A stretch of 64,000 nt of DNA from Saccharomonospora sp. CUA-673 (GTDB taxonomy: Bacteria; Actinomycetota; Actinomycetes; Mycobacteriales; Pseudonocardiaceae), in NCBI RefSeq assembly GCF_001942305.1, contig NZ_MKKE01000011.1:62001-126000 (forward strand), given 5' to 3'. Within the stretch, counting starts at the first letter, position 1, and the number at the start of each line of letters is the position of its first letter. The translations under genes were made by a program, and so were the position numbers. The notes under the pieces are model-generated. The model saw nothing but the letters and a program-made list of their open reading frames with translations, did no database searches and was not told the DNA's origin. Below are positions 27,466 to 34,520 of this stretch, piece by piece.

Positions 27466-27635
27466 CGGACGTACCCCGTTGCGAGAACTGCGACGCGAAT
27501 CTGAGTACGGGTTTCCCGGAGGGTGCTAGGCATTGCTCTAGGTGGTGTCGAGAAACTGTAATCAATCCGTATTCATTCTCCGCTAACGATTCTGCGACGG
27601 AAACCGATAACACGAGTAGAAAGGGGTTGAAATAA
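27462..27635 (+). CDS. small zinc-ribbon protein (57 aa)
   Basis: Starts at GTG 27462 (GTGA overlap with the previous stop), with GGAGGT 5 bases ahead. Sequence VTDVPRCENCDANL ... GARHCSRWCRE contains CxxC, then HC and a further Cys, the pattern of a treble-clef or zinc-ribbon finger seen in tiny phage proteins. The C-terminal half is Ser/Thr/Asn-rich and probably disordered. Role unknown; nucleic-acid binding or protein inhibition are both plausible. Confidence 0.75.
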   Translation: MTDVPRCENCDANLSTGFPEGARHCSRWCRETVINPYSFSANDSATETDNTSRKGLK

Positions 27636-27943
27636 TGAATAACACGTGTCAGATGTGGTGTCCTGAAGGAATCACCCTCGTAACGCCCGGCGACGGAGGC
27701 AGCATCGGGGACGAGAACATGAAGACCGTGTGCGCCGAGTGCACCCGGGTTGGCCGCTGGCTGTATCACGAGGTTCTCCCGTCGATTCGTAAGAACGGCT
27801 ACTACTCGCCGGAGGGGGCGGACGTCGATTCCGAGTTCTACGCGATGCAACAGCAGGCGGGTCTGCGCGACAAGATGCGGCTACTTCTCTCCGATATCGA
27901 CGATGACCTATCCCGGAGGTTGTTCCGCGATGACATGCCCTAA
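27635..27943 (+). CDS. small Cys-containing element protein (102 aa)
   Basis: ATG 27635 overlaps the previous stop by one base. N-terminal TCQMWCPEG and VCAECTRVGRWLYHEVLPSI give two Cys pairs about 25 residues apart, suggesting a zinc-binding N-terminus. A helical, acidic C-terminus follows (LRDKMRLLLSDIDDDLSRRLF). No family recognised. It overlaps the next gene by 14 bp. Confidence 0.75.
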   Translation: MNNTCQMWCPEGITLVTPGDGGSIGDENMKTVCAECTRVGRWLYHEVLPSIRKNGYYSPEGADVDSEFYAMQQQAGLRDKMRLLLSDIDDDLSRRLFRDDMP

Positions 27944-28148
27944 CGGACACGGCCCGGAGAACATCGATATCCGTTCAGACGGCAGCCGTGTCTGCCTAGC
28001 CTGCCAGGCGAGGTATCAGCGACGCAATCAGAACCACGAGCACGCCAAGAAGCGTTCATTCGCTCAGAACCGTATCCGTAACCGCGCTATGCGCGAGACC
28101 GAAACCGAGAAGGTAAACAGTGCCCGAAGCGAACTATTGTCACCCTGA
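27930..28148 (+). CDS. small zinc-finger protein (72 aa)
   Basis: ATG 27930, with GGAGGT 9 bases ahead. N-terminus MTCPNGHGPENI ... RVCLACQARYQRR holds C-x3-H and C-x2-C, a compact zinc ribbon, followed by a strongly basic helix (HAKKRSFAQNRIRNRAMRE) suited to nucleic-acid contact. Overlaps both neighbours (14 bp upstream, 29 bp downstream), showing tight translational coupling. Confidence 0.75.
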   Translation: MTCPNGHGPENIDIRSDGSRVCLACQARYQRRNQNHEHAKKRSFAQNRIRNRAMRETETEKVNSARSELLSP

Positions 28149-29121
28149 GGAGGTCTACGCCTACTGCCCCGGGTGCGACGTCTGCCAACGACAAGGCGAA
28201 CGACGACGGGGAATCGCCGATGATTCACCGATCACCGATGACGAACTGGAAGCCCTCACAAGCGCTCTGCTGGACTGGGCTATCCCTGCTGGGCTGACCG
28301 ATACCGAGATTGAGTCTCTCGCGGTCAGCGGCCCGCACACCGGTAACCACCAGCGGTTACGCGCTGAGCTGGCTGAGTTGTCGGAGCGTATCCACTCGCG
28401 GGTGTGGGCCGGTCGGAGCGGGAAGACAGACCGAGCGGTTGCCTTAGCGCTGGTCGAGTGGGCTCACGAGGTCTGCGTCTGGCACCTGGACGCCAACGTC
28501 AGGGACCTAGCCGTCCGGGCCGGTGTCGGTAAGACCACGGCTGCCCGTGCCTTAGGTCGGCTACGGAAGATCGGTCTGTGTCGGCCGGTAGCCGACAACG
28601 ACCAAGCCCCCGAGAAGGCTCAACGGTGGGCGCTGAACGTCGACTGGGAAAAGTCGCGAACTGGGACATATTATTCCAGGGGTAGTAGTACGGTTAATAT
28701 GTCCCACTTCGTTCCTTTGAGAACCGATCAGCAGCACCCGGCCTTCCTGCCGGGGGCTCTCGGACGTACAGCGGGTCTTATCTACTTCGGGATGCCGGAG
28801 AACGAGGAGGCATCCCCAGCCGACGTAGCAGGCACCGTCGGTTGCCGTACCCAGACAGCCCGAAAGCTGATGAAGCGACTCACCGAACACGGGCTGTTGG
28901 TTGAGACCCGTCGGAGGCCGGTCGCTTACCGGCTAGCCGACGTAGACCCGTCGGCTCTGGACGCTATCGCCGATGAATACGGCACGGCCGACTGGGCAGA
29001 CAGGTCAGTCGATCGAGTCAGCCGGGAACGAAAAGGCTACGAGTTGAAACGGCAAGAGTGGTCCGAGAAGAAATCCGCTCGGTCTGCCGCGACTGCCGAT
29101 GGATGGGAAACCGTCACCTAG
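28120..29121 (+). CDS. double winged-helix DNA-binding protein, replication-initiator-like
   Basis: 333 aa from GTG 28120. A Cys-rich N-terminus (YCHPEEVYAYCPGCDVCQRQG) may bind zinc. Two helix-turn-helix/winged segments follow: RDLAVRAGVGKTTAARALGRLRKIGL (about residues 130-155) and SPADVAGTVGCRTQTARKLMKRLTEHGLLVETRRRPVAYRL (about residues 230-272). The tail is basic. Tandem winged helices of this spacing are typical of plasmid and phage replication initiators or partition regulators. It is the largest gene of the left operon and the best candidate to recognise the iteron-like repeats at 32.6 kb. No primase or helicase motif is visible. Confidence 0.7.
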   Translation: MPEANYCHPEEVYAYCPGCDVCQRQGERRRGIADDSPITDDELEALTSALLDWAIPAGLTDTEIESLAVSGPHTGNHQRLRAELAELSERIHSRVWAGRSGKTDRAVALALVEWAHEVCVWHLDANVRDLAVRAGVGKTTAARALGRLRKIGLCRPVADNDQAPEKAQRWALNVDWEKSRTGTYYSRGSSTVNMSHFVPLRTDQQHPAFLPGALGRTAGLIYFGMPENEEASPADVAGTVGCRTQTARKLMKRLTEHGLLVETRRRPVAYRLADVDPSALDAIADEYGTADWADRSVDRVSRERKGYELKRQEWSEKKSARSAATADGWETVT

Positions 29122-29141
29122 GAAACGGAAGGAAACCTAGA

Positions 29142-29282
29142 TTGACCATGCGTAACGGTCGGAGTACTCCGACATGCAGTAACTGTCAACGACCGAAGAC
29201 CAAGAGAACACCTCGTTCACCGTGGAAGTGTCAGCCGTGTCATCTCCGCCGGTTGTCCGAGTGGAAGGCCGGTCACCGATGA
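29142..29282 (+). CDS. tiny zinc-ribbon protein (46 aa)
   Basis: From TTG 29142 (GGAAGGA at about 29127-29133) it encodes TMRNGRSTPTCSNCQRPKTKRTPRSPWKCQPCHLRRLSEWKAGHR: CxxC-x13-CxxC with many Arg/Lys, a classic zinc ribbon. ATG 29148 is an alternative start. The frame is also open back to GTG 29058, which would add a further CRDC pair but overlap the previous gene by 64 bp. Overlaps the next gene by 4 bp. Confidence 0.65.
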   Translation: MTMRNGRSTPTCSNCQRPKTKRTPRSPWKCQPCHLRRLSEWKAGHR

Positions 29283-29413
29283 CTACCCCTCCGCCTCAGA
29301 ACGCTCTCCGAGTCCTCTTCGTCAGCGGTTGGGTATGCGTGATCGTGGCCTACCCGGGACTAGCGATAGCTGCCGGTCTGCTTGCTCTGCTTCTCGGGGG
29401 TCGGTGGAGATGA
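29279..29413 (+). CDS. small membrane protein (44 aa)
   Basis: ATG 29279 overlaps the previous stop (ATGA). Sequence MTTPPPQNALRVLFVSGWVC ... IAAGLLALLLGGRWR: a short polar N-terminus followed by one or two hydrophobic segments and a basic end, so probably inserted in the membrane. Its stop overlaps the next start (ATGA). Size and context resemble superinfection-exclusion or holin-like mini-proteins, but nothing specific supports either. Confidence 0.65.
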   Translation: MTTPPPQNALRVLFVSGWVCVIVAYPGLAIAAGLLALLLGGRWR

Positions 29414-29871
29414 CGTTCACCCCACGGGCTACGCCCGAAGACCGGGAGGCAGTCAAGGTCCACCACGAGACCAAGACGAAGAAGCCTGAGGACAAGCTCC
29501 AGACGTGGCGACGGAAGAACCCGGACTTCTTTCGGACATGGGAGACCAAGACCGGCTGTGTCATCGCGTTCGGCGGGATGAAGGTCTTCTACGGCCGGTG
29601 CCCTGACTGCGGAGCGTTGGTCACCACCCGCCGACGAATGAAGCACGGAGGCTTTAAAGAGGGCCGGTGGCCGGTCTACTGCCGTCCGTGCGGACAGCTT
29701 CGACAGAAGCGGACCCCGGCGCAGGAAACAGAGCGGAAACGACGGTACCGGCGGAAGAAGCGTCAAGAACAGCTAGAGTGGCTAGAAGCCAACGTCAACC
29801 GGAAACGCAGGGCTAAAGGCGAAGAGCCGGTAACGTGGGCGGAATGGCAACGCAAAGTCAACGGGGAATGA
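29410..29871 (+). CDS. zinc-finger basic protein (153 aa)
   Basis: ATG 29410. Domains: an N-terminal basic helix (PEDREAVKVHHETKTKKPEDKL), a central zinc ribbon CPDCGALVTTRRRMKHGGFK ... CRPC, then a long highly basic helix (AQETERKRRYRRKKRQEQLEWLEANV). Likely nucleic-acid binding. It resembles the zinc-binding half of HNH proteins, but no His-Asn-His catalytic triad is present. Last gene of the eight-gene operon; followed by a 778-bp gap. Confidence 0.7.
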   Translation: MTFTPRATPEDREAVKVHHETKTKKPEDKLQTWRRKNPDFFRTWETKTGCVIAFGGMKVFYGRCPDCGALVTTRRRMKHGGFKEGRWPVYCRPCGQLRQKRTPAQETERKRRYRRKKRQEQLEWLEANVNRKRRAKGEEPVTWAEWQRKVNGE

Positions 29872-30649
29872 TCAGGGAATACGTCCCCGTAAAACATTCT
29901 ATTCTGGTGTAGGGCGTGCCCAAGAGTGGCGCCACCAGTTCCACTTATCGGCTGGGTACGTTCTACCGACAGATGGATGCCTCTAGCATCGTTAGGGCCT
30001 TCGGGTCCACAAGACGCCCCGGGAACCCGGGCCGCGTCAGCTACCTAGTGCGACGTCGTAGCCGTCACTGCGACGTCTGTGTTCGGTCAGCCTCCGTTGT
30101 CAGGGCGGAGGCTGGCATTCACTCCCTATAGTCTTCCCGCTGCCAAATCCAGCGGGTTGAGTCGACTGCGGTCGGCTTCGTTTCCATCATTCAACTATCG
30201 ATCGCGACTTGCTTCTTTCGCTTCCGGTCGTTGAGGACTATGGAAACCGCTAGGTCGAGCCAGCGGGTCTAGGCAACTCGCTGGCACTAGTCTTCTGTAC
30301 TCCCGTGGTTTGTGTGGGTTGGTTCGGTGGCCACGGGTTGCCGGTGGTGCTCCTTCCCCACCGGCTCAGAGCGCCTTTCTCGGAGCGCTCCGCCGGTTGG
30401 GCTTCTTCGGTTTCTCTCCAGTCCCGGGAAGCCTGCCGGTGTTCTCCGTCACGTGGGTGTCATGAAATCGGCTTTACGGCACCCCTTAATAGGTGTAGGG
30501 AAATCGCCCGGTGCCTTATGCGGGCTTCGGTGACTTCGCTCACTGCGGTGTGACAAAACCCGACTTGGAACACCACTTAGTAAGTGTAGAGGCTGACTAC
30601 GGTCGGCTCAAAAAATTTTACCCGTTTCAGATCTATCAAGGAGGACACC
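29872..30649. other. 778-bp non-coding interval with repeats and hairpins
   Basis: No convincing gene. Contains a GTGGCGCCAC palindrome (29926-29935), the direct repeat TGCGACGTC at 30049 and 30069 (20-bp spacing), a stem CAGCCTCCG/CGGAGGCTG (30088-30114), and two 21-bp direct-repeat copies (30480-30500 and 30571-30591, 17 of 21 matching), the second holding the perfect palindrome CACTTA-G-TAAGTG. Likely regulatory DNA or a structured RNA ahead of the RHH gene. Confidence 0.6.
30574..30586. promoter_or_regulatory. candidate operator for the RHH protein
   Basis: Perfect palindrome CACTTA-G-TAAGTG, 64 bp upstream of the RHH start. A degenerate copy lies at 30480-30500. Two spaced palindromic sites upstream of a RHH gene fit autoregulation. 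Confidence 0.45.
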
Positions 30650-30820
30650 ATGCCACGCCCGGACGCCTGGTCGGTCAATCTGGCTAGCCACGAGCAGAAG
30701 AGGGAACGGCTGAAGACGTACCAGAACGAGTACGAGCTAACCCGTTCTCAGGTGCTGCTGAACGCTATCAACGCTCTAATCCGAGAGCTGGACGAGCGGG
30801 AGAAGGCAGAGGCCGGCTAG
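30650..30820 (+). CDS. ribbon-helix-helix (Arc/CopG-like) regulator, 56 aa
   Basis: ATG 30650 with a near-perfect AAGGAGGA 6 bases upstream. Pattern fits RHH: a short beta strand (WSVNLAS), helix A (HEQKRERLKTYQNEYE), turn LTRS, helix B (QVLLNAINALIRELDERE). Such proteins dimerise and insert the paired strand into the major groove. Possible roles are repressor, copy-number control or recombination directionality factor; the last matters because no other excisionase candidate is visible. Missed by ORF length cut-offs but supported by the strong ribosome-binding site. Confidence 0.75.
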   Translation: MPRPDAWSVNLASHEQKRERLKTYQNEYELTRSQVLLNAINALIRELDEREKAEAG

Positions 30821-30963
30821 AGCGCTTCGCCTCTCTCCGGACCGTTTCTGAAACATCCCCTGGTCAACCGCTATTTCCCAAACCTCCCCGGGTCACCCTA
30901 CTGACTCGGGTCTTTTTGTCACCGTTTCCGCAGGTCAGACCCCTTGAAAAATCGAGGTTCCCC

Positions 30964-31359
30964 GTGCTCCGAGCTATCCCGTGCAAACAGTGCCGCCAAC
31001 CGTTCCGCCCGTCGGCTCCGAAGTTCGTTCGGTGCCAGCCGTGCAGACAAACCAACCGCGTGAAGCGGGGCAGCACCGACGACACCCCGCCCACGCTTCC
31101 GACGGTAGACACCAACGACCCCGAACGGAGGCGGTACGCACCACCGAAGACGGATGCGGTCAGGCTGGCTACCAAGCTGGCGAAGACAGCACACAAGAAG
31201 TGGCGAGAGTTCAGGTCCGCTGCTGAGGCTCAAGAGCACATCAACGCTCTAGCGTGGTTCGCCGAGTGTGCACAGTCCGGGTACATCCCGTCGACCGAGT
31301 GGCAGCTTCACCGGGTCGGTTTCATCATCACCCGTCCGGAGGTGGCTTCCCGTGGCTGA
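30964..31359 (+). CDS. zinc-ribbon protein (131 aa)
   Basis: GTG 30964 with GAGG about 8 bases upstream. N-terminal CKQCRQPFRPSAPKFVRCQPC is a clear CxxC-x14-CxxC zinc ribbon; then a Thr/Pro/Asp linker and a helical C-terminal domain (DAVRLATKLAKTAHKKWREF ... HINALAWFAECAQSGYIP). Its last codons contain the ribosome-binding site and start of the tail-like gene (8-bp overlap), so the two are translationally coupled. Confidence 0.72.
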   Translation: MLRAIPCKQCRQPFRPSAPKFVRCQPCRQTNRVKRGSTDDTPPTLPTVDTNDPERRRYAPPKTDAVRLATKLAKTAHKKWREFRSAAEAQEHINALAWFAECAQSGYIPSTEWQLHRVGFIITRPEVASRG

Positions 31360-32218
31360 CTTCCACAACGTGCCGTACAACCGGGATACCGGCTACACGG
31401 TCCCCGCCTCCGACTGGAACAACGTCGCAGAGAACACCGTCTACGCGAAGGAAGCCCTAGACGCTCACGCTGACCGCATCGGGTCGCTGGAAGACACCAC
31501 GTCGGATGACTCCACGGGAAACCTCGCTCTCGGGTTCCGGCTAGGTACCGGGGTCACCGATGACAACTCCGCGACAGCTCAGTTCACCGCGATCCGGAAC
31601 ACCACGAGCGCACTCACCGACCGGGCCGACCGGCTGGACGCTGAGGTGTTCCACGACTCCCGGGGTAACCGGCGGCTCAACGACCGTGTGACGCTGATCG
31701 AGAGCACGCCTCCGTCAGAGCGGATCGTGTGGATCACCGGTGCGGACTTCGACCCGAACGCGGTCGGTATGGAGATGCAAGGCACCGCTACCGAACAGCC
31801 GTACCACACACCAGGCGGTCCTATCGCGATCTCGTTCCCGAACCCGGAGAAGGTCGTCCGGGTGACCGCGTGGGTTTCCTACGGTGCCTACCTGCCCGGC
31901 GATCCGGTGAACCGGTTCATCCGGGGCTACGTCCGCCCCGAAGTCTCGTTCGACAACGGCAACACGTGGAACTTCTCCTCGTCTAACCCGTGGTGCGGTG
32001 TCGCTATCCGTTCGGGTCAGTCGACCGTGCCTGAGCGTTCGGCTGTGGGCTCGACCTCGTACAGCTCGAACAACAACGGAGACGTCCCCACCGGCGGTAT
32101 CTACGTCGGGCTTCGGGCAGTCTCGGACGGTGCCCCTAACGGGAACATCGCGTTCTACCGCGTGAAGCTGTCGGTAGCCGTCACGGAGGCCACAGCAGGC
32201 CGCCCGGTGTACGAGTGA
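31352..32218 (+). CDS. phage tail-fibre/minor-tail-like protein
   Basis: 288 aa from GTG 31352 (GGAGGTGG 7 bases upstream, inside the previous gene). The N-terminus VADFHNVPYNRDTGYTVPASDWNNVAEN resembles the N-terminal segment of actinophage tail or baseplate proteins. A helical spacer follows (residues 35-110), then a beta-rich C-terminal domain (WITGADFDPNAVGM ... VRVTAWVSYGAYLPG ... VSFDNGNTWNFSSS ... GGIYVGLRAVSDG). It is the only recognisable virion-type gene in the element. Could be a receptor-binding or decoy fibre; function inferred from sequence character only. Confidence 0.65.
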   Translation: MADFHNVPYNRDTGYTVPASDWNNVAENTVYAKEALDAHADRIGSLEDTTSDDSTGNLALGFRLGTGVTDDNSATAQFTAIRNTTSALTDRADRLDAEVFHDSRGNRRLNDRVTLIESTPPSERIVWITGADFDPNAVGMEMQGTATEQPYHTPGGPIAISFPNPEKVVRVTAWVSYGAYLPGDPVNRFIRGYVRPEVSFDNGNTWNFSSSNPWCGVAIRSGQSTVPERSAVGSTSYSSNNNGDVPTGGIYVGLRAVSDGAPNGNIAFYRVKLSVAVTEATAGRPVYE

Positions 32219-32298
32219 CCCAACCCCTCAACTTGAGTGGTTGCCACCCAGCGGCCCTCAAGGTCCCGACGGGGGTAGGCGCCTCCCGGCCCCGGCCG

Positions 32299-32763
32299 CC
32301 CTAGGTGCCCCCCTAGGTGGCAGGTAGCCCCCGGGCACCCATGCGGCCCCACGGGCACGGACAGCCCCGTGAGCCCCTTGTGCCGGCCGACTACCTAGAA
32401 GCCCTCAGCGAACGCCTGCGAGCCGAATACAGCGGGCTCTAGTAGACACAGCAGGCTCTAACGACTAGCTAGGTAGCCACAACACACACGAGGCTTCCTA
32501 TTAGCGATCGACATCAACCAGCTAAAGGAAGATTCGTTGTTGTTCTACTCGATCAGAACTACAGATCACACAGATAACTCACGATGATTACTCTTCATTG
32601 TTACTGTTCTTGTTAACTAACAAGATACAAACAAGAAAGTAAACAAGAAAGCATTTTCATCTTCGAATCATCTTCGATCTCGATCAACCGTCGATGACCT
32701 AGGTCATCACCGCCCGCATGGGCGGCCACTAGCCGCCATACGCGGCCTAGGTCCGCCCTAGGT
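32299..32763. repeat. CCTAGGT motif cluster (5 copies)
   Basis: Copies at 32299-32305, 32311-32317, 32698-32704 (centre of the 16-bp palindrome), 32746-32752 and 32757-32763. CTAG-containing sites are normally scarce in high-GC actinomycete DNA, so five in 465 bp is unusual and suggests a protein-binding array. Confidence 0.65.
32608..32677. repeat. AT-rich iteron-like repeats
   Basis: Inverted repeat TCTTGTTA-AC-TAACAAGA (32608-32625), then AAACAAGAAAG twice with 12-bp period (32629, 32641), then CATCTTCGA twice with 11-bp period (32658, 32669). One-helical-turn spacing is typical of initiator binding sites. Confidence 0.65.
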
Positions 32764-33132
32764 ATACGTGGACACGCAGGTCACTACGCACCCGAGCGGT
32801 TTAGGCGTCATTCTGGCCGTTTCAGCGGGCTTTCGAGGCTGCCGCTAGTCGGCTCTGTCCGCTCCGGTATCCGTGGCCGTTGGGTCGACTACGGGTGTCT
32901 GTCTCCGCTGGCGGGGGTGCTGTTTCTGATAGCCGGGGGCGGCTCGGATTTCTCGGGGTGTCCCGTTGTCGTCGGATTCGGGGTGTGGATACCCCCGGGG
33001 GGTGGGGGAGGCCTCGGCTCTCTGACCAGGGCTTTCGGCGCGCATAGCACGCCGGGAGACAAGCGCATGGTCCCGTGTTTTTCCACGATCCGAAATAGCC
33101 CCGGTCAATCCGCATCAAACACGTTTTCCCTA

Positions 33133-33149
33133 GTCAACCACCGGTTGAC
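33133..33149. promoter_or_regulatory. candidate operator, 7-bp inverted repeat
   Basis: GTCAACC-ACC-GGTTGAC, about 100 bp upstream of the 326-aa gene. A single GTCAACC half-site also occurs near 30863, and another within the palindrome at 36342-36365. Confidence 0.45.
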
Positions 33150-33247
33150 GCTTACGCATCCACCAGAAGCGGCGAATAAGAACACCGCGAAACCCTGCCG
33201 CGAATGCGGCAGAACAAGAAGATAACCACCATTGGAAGGATCAAATA

Positions 33248-34228
33248 ATGACCGAATACAGCGTCGACGAACCGACGTTTACGCACTCCTACTTTCAGAA
33301 GTATTACGCCCCGGGCACCATCGGCCTCACCGATAGCGACTTTCAGAGCACATCCCGCTGTGGTAAACCGGAACTGTCCGTAGACCGCTTCGCGCGAATC
33401 GTGGAGCGCGACACCGACGGGAAGTTCCCGAAGAGCGCCAAGAAGCTAGCCGCAGAGATCCGGCAGGCTCAGGACGAACTGAAGGCAGTCCCGGAGTTCA
33501 CAGAGCCCGACACTGATGACCCCGTAGCGATCGCTGAGGCGAGGGTGAAGCACAAAGAGATCCTTCGCGAACTGAAGCCGGTGAAGGAACAGCAGGCGAA
33601 GAAGCGCTTCACGGAGCAACTCCACAAGATCCAGCACGAAGTCGGCCCGGAGATCACAGAGGTTATCCGGGCGGAGTTTGATTCGGCTCTCGCTGACGGA
33701 GCTGCCGCTGTGGAACCGTTTATGGGCGACGTCCCCCGGAGTCACCTAGCGGACAGCTCCAAAGACACCGACGAATTCTGGAGGCGGGTCGTCTCCCGGC
33801 ATGCGTGGGCAGACGTTCAGGAAGCTAACGCCCGGGCGTGGGGTGCTCTGGGGCTCTATCTGAGCCTGATGAGGGACGACTTCATCCCGAGCCCGCTCTG
33901 GCGGGGGGTCAACGGCGGTACTTTCTCTACCGTTCACTACCTCGCCCCGGGCATCTTCGTGCCTTCGCCTGCCGGACCTACCGGAGGTAAGCCGAAGCGG
34001 ACGGGTGGTCTTGTGGCCTACCGCGCGATGTTCGGTGACCTGGTCCGCTTCCGGTCGTCCGAAGAGGTCTGCCAGGACTGGATCACGCTCTCCAGCGTTC
34101 CGGACGACCGGCGACCGAAGTTCCACGAAGACCTATATCGGGACCGCCTAGCCCGAGCCGAGCGATCGCAGGAAGCCCGTAAGGAAGCAGACCGGAAGCG
34201 CCGGGAGGCCCGCCGTGCCCGTTGGTGA
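33248..34228 (+). CDS. element protein of unknown function (326 aa)
   Basis: ATG 33248 with GGAAGGA 8 bases upstream. N-terminal 50 residues are aromatic-rich (FTHSYFQKYYAPGTIGL). Residues about 60-150 form long charged helices with coiled-coil character (AKKLAAEIRQAQDELKAV, VKEQQAKKRFTEQLHKIQHE). The C-terminal half is mixed (WRRVVSRHAWADVQEANARAWGALGLYLSLMRDDF) and ends in a very basic tail (RKEADRKRREARRARW). No domain recognised; a structural or replication-accessory protein is possible. Overlaps the next gene by 14 bp. Confidence 0.7.
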   Translation: MTEYSVDEPTFTHSYFQKYYAPGTIGLTDSDFQSTSRCGKPELSVDRFARIVERDTDGKFPKSAKKLAAEIRQAQDELKAVPEFTEPDTDDPVAIAEARVKHKEILRELKPVKEQQAKKRFTEQLHKIQHEVGPEITEVIRAEFDSALADGAAAVEPFMGDVPRSHLADSSKDTDEFWRRVVSRHAWADVQEANARAWGALGLYLSLMRDDFIPSPLWRGVNGGTFSTVHYLAPGIFVPSPAGPTGGKPKRTGGLVAYRAMFGDLVRFRSSEEVCQDWITLSSVPDDRRPKFHEDLYRDRLARAERSQEARKEADRKRREARRARW

Positions 34229-34520
34229 TGACTCCCGCCGGTTTCAGCTAGCTCTCCGGTACGCCCCGCCGGGGACCGACCTCGAAACGGTCGACCAGGT
34301 CGCCCAGCGGCTGATCGGGTCCACCGACGAAGAGTTATCGGCAGACGCTGAGAAGCTGTACGGGATGATCCCTCCGCCCGTGACGGTCGTCCGGGATCAC
34401 GTCGACACCCGGGAGCTAATCGGCGGAGGCAACCCCGAAGAGTCCCGGGGTTGGCTGAGGGAAACTCCAAGCTACCTCGCGTCCAAGATCCCTCGGGGTC
34501 AAGAGCCGTTGTGGTCCTAG
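34215..34520 (+). CDS. element protein of unknown function (101 aa)
   Basis: GTG 34215, inside the 3' end of the previous gene. Soluble, acidic, with a helical centre (LETVDQVAQRLIGSTDEELSADAEKLYGM) and Pro-rich turns; no Cys pairs. Converges with the XRE-TPR gene, overlapping its 3' end by 4 bp (34517-34520). Confidence 0.68.
   Translation: MPVGDDSRRFQLALRYAPPGTDLETVDQVAQRLIGSTDEELSADAEKLYGMIPPPVTVVRDHVDTRELIGGGNPEESRGWLRETPSYLASKIPRGQEPLWS

Larger units (their letters stand above)
32219..33247. other. 1,029-bp non-coding interval, candidate replication origin / packaging or control region
   Basis: No supported gene. The left part is very GC-rich with GGCC/CCGG runs. About 32,440-32,700 is conspicuously AT-rich for this genome and holds iteron-like repeats. 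The 16-bp perfect palindrome GATGACCTAGGTCATC lies at 32693-32708. CCTAGGT occurs five times (32299, 32311, 32698, 32746, 32757). GGCGGC-cacta-GCCGCC forms a hairpin at about 32721. GTCAACC-ACC-GGTTGAC is at 33133-33149. AT-rich DNA next to iterons and a putative initiator gene suggests an origin; this is inference. Confidence 0.6.

Noticed and set aside
30305..30553. Two overlapping plus-strand frames of 73 and 82 aa
   Set aside because: No ribosome-binding site, no domain, and both cross the repeated operator-like sequences.
32917..33225. 102-aa frame in the non-coding interval, ending KPCRECGRTRR
   Set aside because: The CxxC end is tempting given the neighbours, but there is no ribosome-binding site or convincing start, and the frame crosses the palindrome at 33133.
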